In this document: one piece after another, positions 60,316 to 64,000 of the stretch | Layout: every line of letters begins with the position of its first letter | Numbering within the stretch: position 1 is the stretch's first letter | Origin: Clostridium uliginosum | GTDB taxonomy: Bacteria > Bacillota > Clostridia > Clostridiales > Clostridiaceae | Length of the DNA: 64,000 nt | NCBI RefSeq assembly: GCF_900112485.1 | Contig: NZ_FOMG01000023.1 | Span: forward strand, 1-64,000 | Direction of reading: 5' to 3' | Position numbers and translations under genes: made by a program | Notes under the pieces: generated by a model | What the model was told of the DNA's origin: nothing | Seen by the model: the letters and a program-made list of their open reading frames with translations, nothing else | Databases searched by the model: none

Positions 60316-60397
60316 GGCACATTAAAGTAATTGTAGTAGATTTGTGCAAATACAAATCTACTACAATTTTTTGTATGATTTTATATTTAGAAATGCC
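60316..60397. repeat. Family B element fused to two convergent stop codons
   Basis: GGCAC (60316) starts right after the TAA stop (60313-60315) of the methyltransferase gene, and ATGCC (60397) ends right before TTA (60398-60400), the reverse stop of the AraC gene. AATTGTAGTAGATTTGTGCA pairs with CAAATCTACTACAATT and is followed by T residues, so it is a bidirectional terminator. The flanks TAA/TTA are not a matched triplet. Confidence 0.82.
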
Positions 60398-61246
60398 TTA
60401 TATCAAAAAATCTCTTGGAGATTTATTAAATAGCTTTTTAAATGAACGAAGAAAGCTAGAGTAATCATTAAAGCCACATTGCACTGAGGCTTTAGTAATA
60501 GGTTCTCCTGTTTTTATAAGATCCTTTGCCATCAAAAGTCTTTTTTGCATGACATAGTTGTGAAGAGTATATCCAGTTTCTTTTTTAAATTTATGCATGA
60601 GATAATACTTACTAATATAGAATCTTTGAGATAAGGCTTCTATAGACAGATCACCCGATAAATTACTATTTATGTATTTTAATACTTCTTCAATTTGTTT
60701 ATCATATTTAAGTGTTTCATCATCATTTATATACAAATTACCAAGATGAACTCTATTTAAATAAACAATTAACTGAATAAATAATGAATTACTTAAAAGT
60801 TTACCACCAAAATCATGTGAGTTTAGTGATGATTCAAGTGATCCTATTATGGATTTTAAATTGTTTTGAAATTTAGCTTCAAGTCTTACGAGATTGAAGC
60901 TTTTTTCAGTTGCTAATTTAAAGCAAGTTGAAAGATCGCAATCTTCATAATTATGATTTTCTATAAAATCTGAGTTAGCCCAAATAATTATTCTTTCATA
61001 GGTTTCAGAAGAATCAATAACTGGTTTATGAACATCATGATTATTTACAAGCAAAATATCCCATGGCTTTAGATAATATGCTTTCCCTTCAATTAGATAA
61101 GTCACTTTTCCAGAGAGAAATATTATTATTTTATTGAAATCATGGTAGTGAAATTCAAACTCCTGATTTTTTTTATCTTTTAAATGAAATAATTGAAAAT
61201 CTTTATTTAAATAGCCCGATTTATTTTCTAAATTTTTATTATTCAT
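60398..61246 (-). CDS. AraC-family transcriptional regulator with cupin sensor domain
   Basis: 282 aa. The N-terminal 150 residues are a cupin-like AraC binding domain (FHYHDFNKIIIFLSGKVTYLIEG, LKPWDILLVNNHDVHKP). The C-terminal 100 residues carry two helix-turn-helix motifs (LSIEALSQRFYISKYYLMHK, then TGYTLHNYVMQKRLLMAKDL and ITKASVQCGFNDYSSFLRSFKK), ending FNKSPRDFL, the AraC consensus end. It senses a small molecule, often a sugar, and activates nearby genes. No obvious target is adjacent. Confidence 0.9.
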   Translation of the reverse strand: MNNKNLENKSGYLNKDFQLFHLKDKKNQEFEFHYHDFNKIIIFLSGKVTYLIEGKAYYLKPWDILLVNNHDVHKPVIDSSETYERIIIWANSDFIENHNYEDCDLSTCFKLATEKSFNLVRLEAKFQNNLKSIIGSLESSLNSHDFGGKLLSNSLFIQLIVYLNRVHLGNLYINDDETLKYDKQIEEVLKYINSNLSGDLSIEALSQRFYISKYYLMHKFKKETGYTLHNYVMQKRLLMAKDLIKTGEPITKASVQCGFNDYSSFLRSFKKLFNKSPRDFLI

Positions 61247-61350
61247 ATATATGATATCCTTTCGAGTATATCTCGTTTAGCGTATGCTACACTATATTCT
61301 CCCCATAACGTATAGATAGATAAATAGATTTTCAAATATATTTAAGTTAA

Positions 61351-61568
61351 GCAGTAAACAAAGAAATAAGGGATAATTGTTTATGTAGTGTTGCATCAAA
61401 GGATTTTCATGTAGGCGTTTCTTCATTAGAAGTTGTTTCATTTACTGCTTGTCACGAACTTGTTTTGGGAACAAGCGGAAATGTGGCAACTTCTAATGTT
61501 AGAAACCCACATGAAAATCCTCAGCAACTGAAATAAACAATTATTCCTTATTTCGGTTAGTTCACTGC
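61351..61568. repeat. Family D palindromic element (218 bp)
   Basis: A large imperfect palindrome: GCAGTAAAC, GAAATAAGGGATAATTGTTTAT, AGGATTTTCATGT, ATTAGAAGTTG and TTGT at the left are mirrored by ACAAG, CAACTTCTAAT, ACATGAAAATCCT, ATAAACAATTATTCC and ACTGC at the right. It has no coding capacity and its ends differ from families A-C. It fills most of the AraC-murE gap; only one copy is seen here. Confidence 0.78.
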
Positions 61569-61710
61569 ATAACTACTAAATTAATATTATATTTCAAATA
61601 AATAATAAAGCACTTTTTGCAATATATCAAGCAATATATACGCTATTTATAGTTTAAATTTTGCGTATAATAAAAATATAATAGATTAATTAGTTAACGG
61701 AGGGAAATAA

Positions 61711-63162
61711 ATGAAATTATATAAATTATTAAAAGATATAGAATGTATGGTTGTAAATGGAGAAGTTAATATAGATATTGCAGATATCAGCTATGATTCT
61801 AGAAAAGTAAAGGAGAATTCAATATTTGTATGTATAAAGGGAACTAAAGTAGCTGGGCATGATTTTATAAAAGAAGCTATTAAAAATGGTGCTGTAGTAA
61901 TAGTTGTTGATGAAGAAATCCAAATTAAGAGTGAAAATATTGCATTAATAAAGGTAAAAAATACTAAATCAGCTTTAGCAAGTATGGCTAATTCATTTTA
62001 TAAAGAACCATCTAAGGAAATAGAGCTAGTTGGAGTAACAGGAACTAATGGAAAAACTACAGTTATACATTATATTAAAGATGTGCTTGAGCAATATGGA
62101 AGAATCACTGGTACAATAGGTACTTTAGGATATGAACTAAAAGGTGAACAAATAAGTATAGAAAAAACAAATCCAACTACTCCTGAATCACTAGAACTAC
62201 AAGCTATATTCAGAGAATTTATTAATAAGGGTGCTGAAGATATAGTTATGGAAGTTACCTCTTCTGCATTATCAAAGAATAGAGTGGATTACTGTGACTT
62301 TAATGTAGGGGTATTTACAAATTTATCGCAAGATCATTTAGAAGAACATGGAACAATGGAAAACTATAAGAATGAAAAGATGAAGTTATTTCATAAGTGT
62401 AATCTTGGAGTTATTAATTTAGATGATAAAATTGCACATGAAATCATAAAAAAATCAACTTGTAGAATATTGACTTATGGAATAGATAATGAAGCAGATA
62501 TTAGAGCAAGTGAAATAAGGTATGATAATAATTCAGTAACTTTTAAAGTTAACTTTAAACAAACAAGCAAAGAAATAAAGGTGAATTCACCAGGTAAATT
62601 TACAGTATATAATGTTCTTGCTACAATAGGTGCTTGTTATGGATTAGGAATAGATATTGATGAAATTTTAAAGTTAATAGTTAAAGTTAAACATGTTCCA
62701 GGAAGAGTTGAGATGGTAGAAAACAATTCCAATAAAAATGTAATAGTTGATTATGCACATACACCTGATTCTTTAGAAAAATTATTAATGATGGCAAGAG
62801 AAATAACTAAAGGAAAACTTATTATTGTCTTTGGTTGCGGTGGCAATAGAGATAAAACTAAGAGGCACATAATGGGTATGGCAGCTGGGATTTTATCAGA
62901 TTATTGCATAATAACTTCTGATAATCCAAGAAATGAAGATCCAATAACAATTATTGAAGAGATTGAAGAAGGAATGGAAGTTATAGATGCAACTTATGAA
63001 AAAATCGTTGATAGAAGGAAGGCAATTGAGAAGGCATTAAAAATATTAAAAGACGATGATTTATTAGTAATAGCAGGAAAAGGTCATGAGGACTATCAGA
63101 TCATCGGAAATACAAAAATACATTTTGATGATCGAGAGATAGTTCAAGAAATTTTGGCATAA
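61711..63162 (+). CDS. murE: UDP-MurNAc-tripeptide synthetase, meso-DAP-type MurE
   Basis: 483 aa, normal MurE length. Domains in order: N-terminal UDP-binding region (DISYDSRKVKENSIFVCIKG near residue 27), central ATPase domain with P-loop GVTGTNGKTT near 111 and TNLSQDHLEEHGTM near 202, and C-terminal domain with GCGGNRDKTKR near 376. The substrate motif DNPR at 404-407 indicates meso-diaminopimelate rather than lysine addition. It builds the peptidoglycan stem peptide in the cytoplasm. Isolated from the dcw cluster, so it may be an extra copy. AACGGAGGG precedes the ATG. Confidence 0.92.
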   Translation: MKLYKLLKDIECMVVNGEVNIDIADISYDSRKVKENSIFVCIKGTKVAGHDFIKEAIKNGAVVIVVDEEIQIKSENIALIKVKNTKSALASMANSFYKEPSKEIELVGVTGTNGKTTVIHYIKDVLEQYGRITGTIGTLGYELKGEQISIEKTNPTTPESLELQAIFREFINKGAEDIVMEVTSSALSKNRVDYCDFNVGVFTNLSQDHLEEHGTMENYKNEKMKLFHKCNLGVINLDDKIAHEIIKKSTCRILTYGIDNEADIRASEIRYDNNSVTFKVNFKQTSKEIKVNSPGKFTVYNVLATIGACYGLGIDIDEILKLIVKVKHVPGRVEMVENNSNKNVIVDYAHTPDSLEKLLMMAREITKGKLIIVFGCGGNRDKTKRHIMGMAAGILSDYCIITSDNPRNEDPITIIEEIEEGMEVIDATYEKIVDRRKAIEKALKILKDDDLLVIAGKGHEDYQIIGNTKIHFDDREIVQEILA

Positions 63163-63257
63163 ATGAGATGTTAAAAAGTGAAATATACTATCTGTTAATT
63201 ATTTAATGTGGTTAAGTGAACTTAAAAGTTAACCTATCTATTAAGGAGGAGAGAAAA

Positions 63258-64000
63258 TTGAAATTTTTAAAAAACTATAAATCATCACTAATTCTATTAT
63301 TTTCAATTTTACTAGGTGGATGTATTGGATTAATAATGGGAGAAAAAGCTAATATATTTGCACCACTTGGAAATCTATTTTTAAATTTAATATTTACAAT
63401 GTTAGTACCTATAGTATTTTTCAGCATTTCATCTGCAATAGCCAATATGGATAGTTCAAAAAAATTAGGAAGAATACTTTGGGTAACAGTAATTGTTTTT
63501 GGAGTAACTGCCATTATTGCAGGAATAATAGGGGTAGCTAGTTTTAAGTTATTTAATCCAACTACAGGATTAGAGCCATCAATGTTTAATAATTTAATGA
63601 GTAACAGTAAAGTTCAGAAAACTGAGAGTATAGGTGCTTTAGAGAAAATAGTATCTAGTATTACTGTAGGAGATTTTTCAGAACTTTTATCTAGAAGTAA
63701 TTTACTTGCATTAATATTATTTTCTATGCTAATAGGATTTGCAGCTATGCTTTGTAAGGAACAAGGAAAAGCATTTGTTTCATTTTTAAATAGTGGAGCA
63801 GCAGTAACTATGAAAGGTGTTAATATAATTATGTATTATGCACCAATTGGACTTGGAGCATATTTTGCAAATATTATTGGTCAACTAGGTGGGCAAATAT
63901 TAAGTGGATATGCAAAAGTATTTACATTGTATTTAGGAGTTTCTATAATATATTTCTTAGTATTCTCAACTTTATATGCATATGTAGCAGGAAGAAAAAG
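63258..64000 (+). CDS. SDF-family dicarboxylate/amino acid:cation symporter (partial)
   Basis: The frame opens at a TTG (63258) 8 nt after AAGGAGG and runs off the window after 247 codons. The N-terminus reads MKFLKNYKSSLILLFSILLGGCIG and is followed by typical SDF segments: GNLFLNLIFTMLVPIVFFSI near residues 40-60 with the conserved MLVPIVF, then SIGALEKIVSSITVGDF near 120, and APIGLGAYFANIIGQLGG near 195. The C-terminal substrate-binding hairpins (HP1, HP2) lie beyond the window. The family imports glutamate, aspartate or C4-dicarboxylates with Na+ or H+. Confidence 0.88.
   Translation, partial: MKFLKNYKSSLILLFSILLGGCIGLIMGEKANIFAPLGNLFLNLIFTMLVPIVFFSISSAIANMDSSKKLGRILWVTVIVFGVTAIIAGIIGVASFKLFNPTTGLEPSMFNNLMSNSKVQKTESIGALEKIVSSITVGDFSELLSRSNLLALILFSMLIGFAAMLCKEQGKAFVSFLNSGAAVTMKGVNIIMYYAPIGLGAYFANIIGQLGGQILSGYAKVFTLYLGVSIIYFLVFSTLYAYVAGRK

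Noticed and set aside
4869-60397. Repeated hairpins considered as a CRISPR array or REP-type cluster
   Set aside because: Copies are scattered singly between unrelated genes, vary in length, have inverted ends and lack regular spacers, so CRISPR is excluded. Nested insertion and flanking triplets fit MITE-like elements better than REP sequences.

Overview
The window is AT-rich, dense and typical of a Clostridium sensu stricto chromosome of the C. beijerinckii / C. saccharoperbutylacetonicum type. This is inferred from the low GC, strong AGGAGG ribosome-binding sites with some TTG/GTG starts, an [FeFe]-hydrogenase maturase (HydG), a meso-DAP-type MurE and many clostridial regulator families. 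I saw no rRNA, tRNA, CRISPR array, phage genes or complete transposase gene.

Layout. 1-2957: start of a leftward gene, then an iron/heme/cobalamin-type ABC importer (binding lipoprotein, permease, ATPase). 3186-9821: DUF5662 protein, YhaM-like HD nuclease, hexapeptide acetyltransferase, EamA transporter with a small regulator-like partner, and a secreted M13 peptidase. 10078-14292: secreted cell-wall-binding protein, GNAT enzyme, GntR/UTRA regulator. 15158-19596: nucleoside salvage block (udp, nupC-type transporter, deoB, deoD) preceded by two clusters of TAGACA motifs. 20256-28026: alr, MocR-type regulator, LuxR/DUF2087 regulator with MFS pump, MarR regulator with FUSC-type exporter. 28135-31696: frameshifted GH8 glycosidase and a PadR-HAAS-DUF4097 operon with a near-perfect promoter inside a 13-bp palindrome. 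31926-43549: lipoprotein, chemoreceptor, DUF1275 protein, L,D-transpeptidase, zinc-ribbon protein, DnaQ-type exonuclease, MATE pump, LacI regulator and divergent IolG-like dehydrogenase. 43980-51045: four-gene operon encoding three different dynamin-like GTPases and a coiled-coil protein. 51585-53467: TM1266-type regulator and hydG. 53959-57943: two DegT/DnrJ aminotransferases flanking a MerR-methyltransferase fusion. 58047-64000: coiled-coil protein, RlmI-like methyltransferase, AraC regulator, murE and a truncated SDF symporter.

Two things stand out. First, the dynamin operon (43980-51045) is the best candidate for a poorly described system. It has three divergent large GTPases, one with a long glycine-rich hydrophobic segment, one with an unrecognised C-terminal domain of about 200 residues, plus a coiled-coil partner. 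Its composition recalls bacterial dynamin pairs and LeoABC-type systems, so membrane remodelling or phage defence is plausible but unproven. Second, the intergenic regions are full of small palindromic, non-coding mobile-looking elements of at least four families. The commonest (GGCAC...GTGCC ends) is flanked by matching TTA or TAA triplets in eight copies, has one copy nested inside another element, and keeps hairpin pairing while its apical sequence changes. These elements act as terminators and have supplied the C-termini and stop codons of several genes.

Regulatory logic visible in the DNA: a MerR-type promoter with a 19-bp spacer occurs in front of both the MerR-methyltransferase gene and the upstream aminotransferase gene. 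PadR, MarR, LacI and GntR candidate operators lie exactly where autoregulation or local control would require. Two genes (GH8 and DUF4097) are each broken by one missing A in an A-run, which could be real decay, switching or sequencing error.
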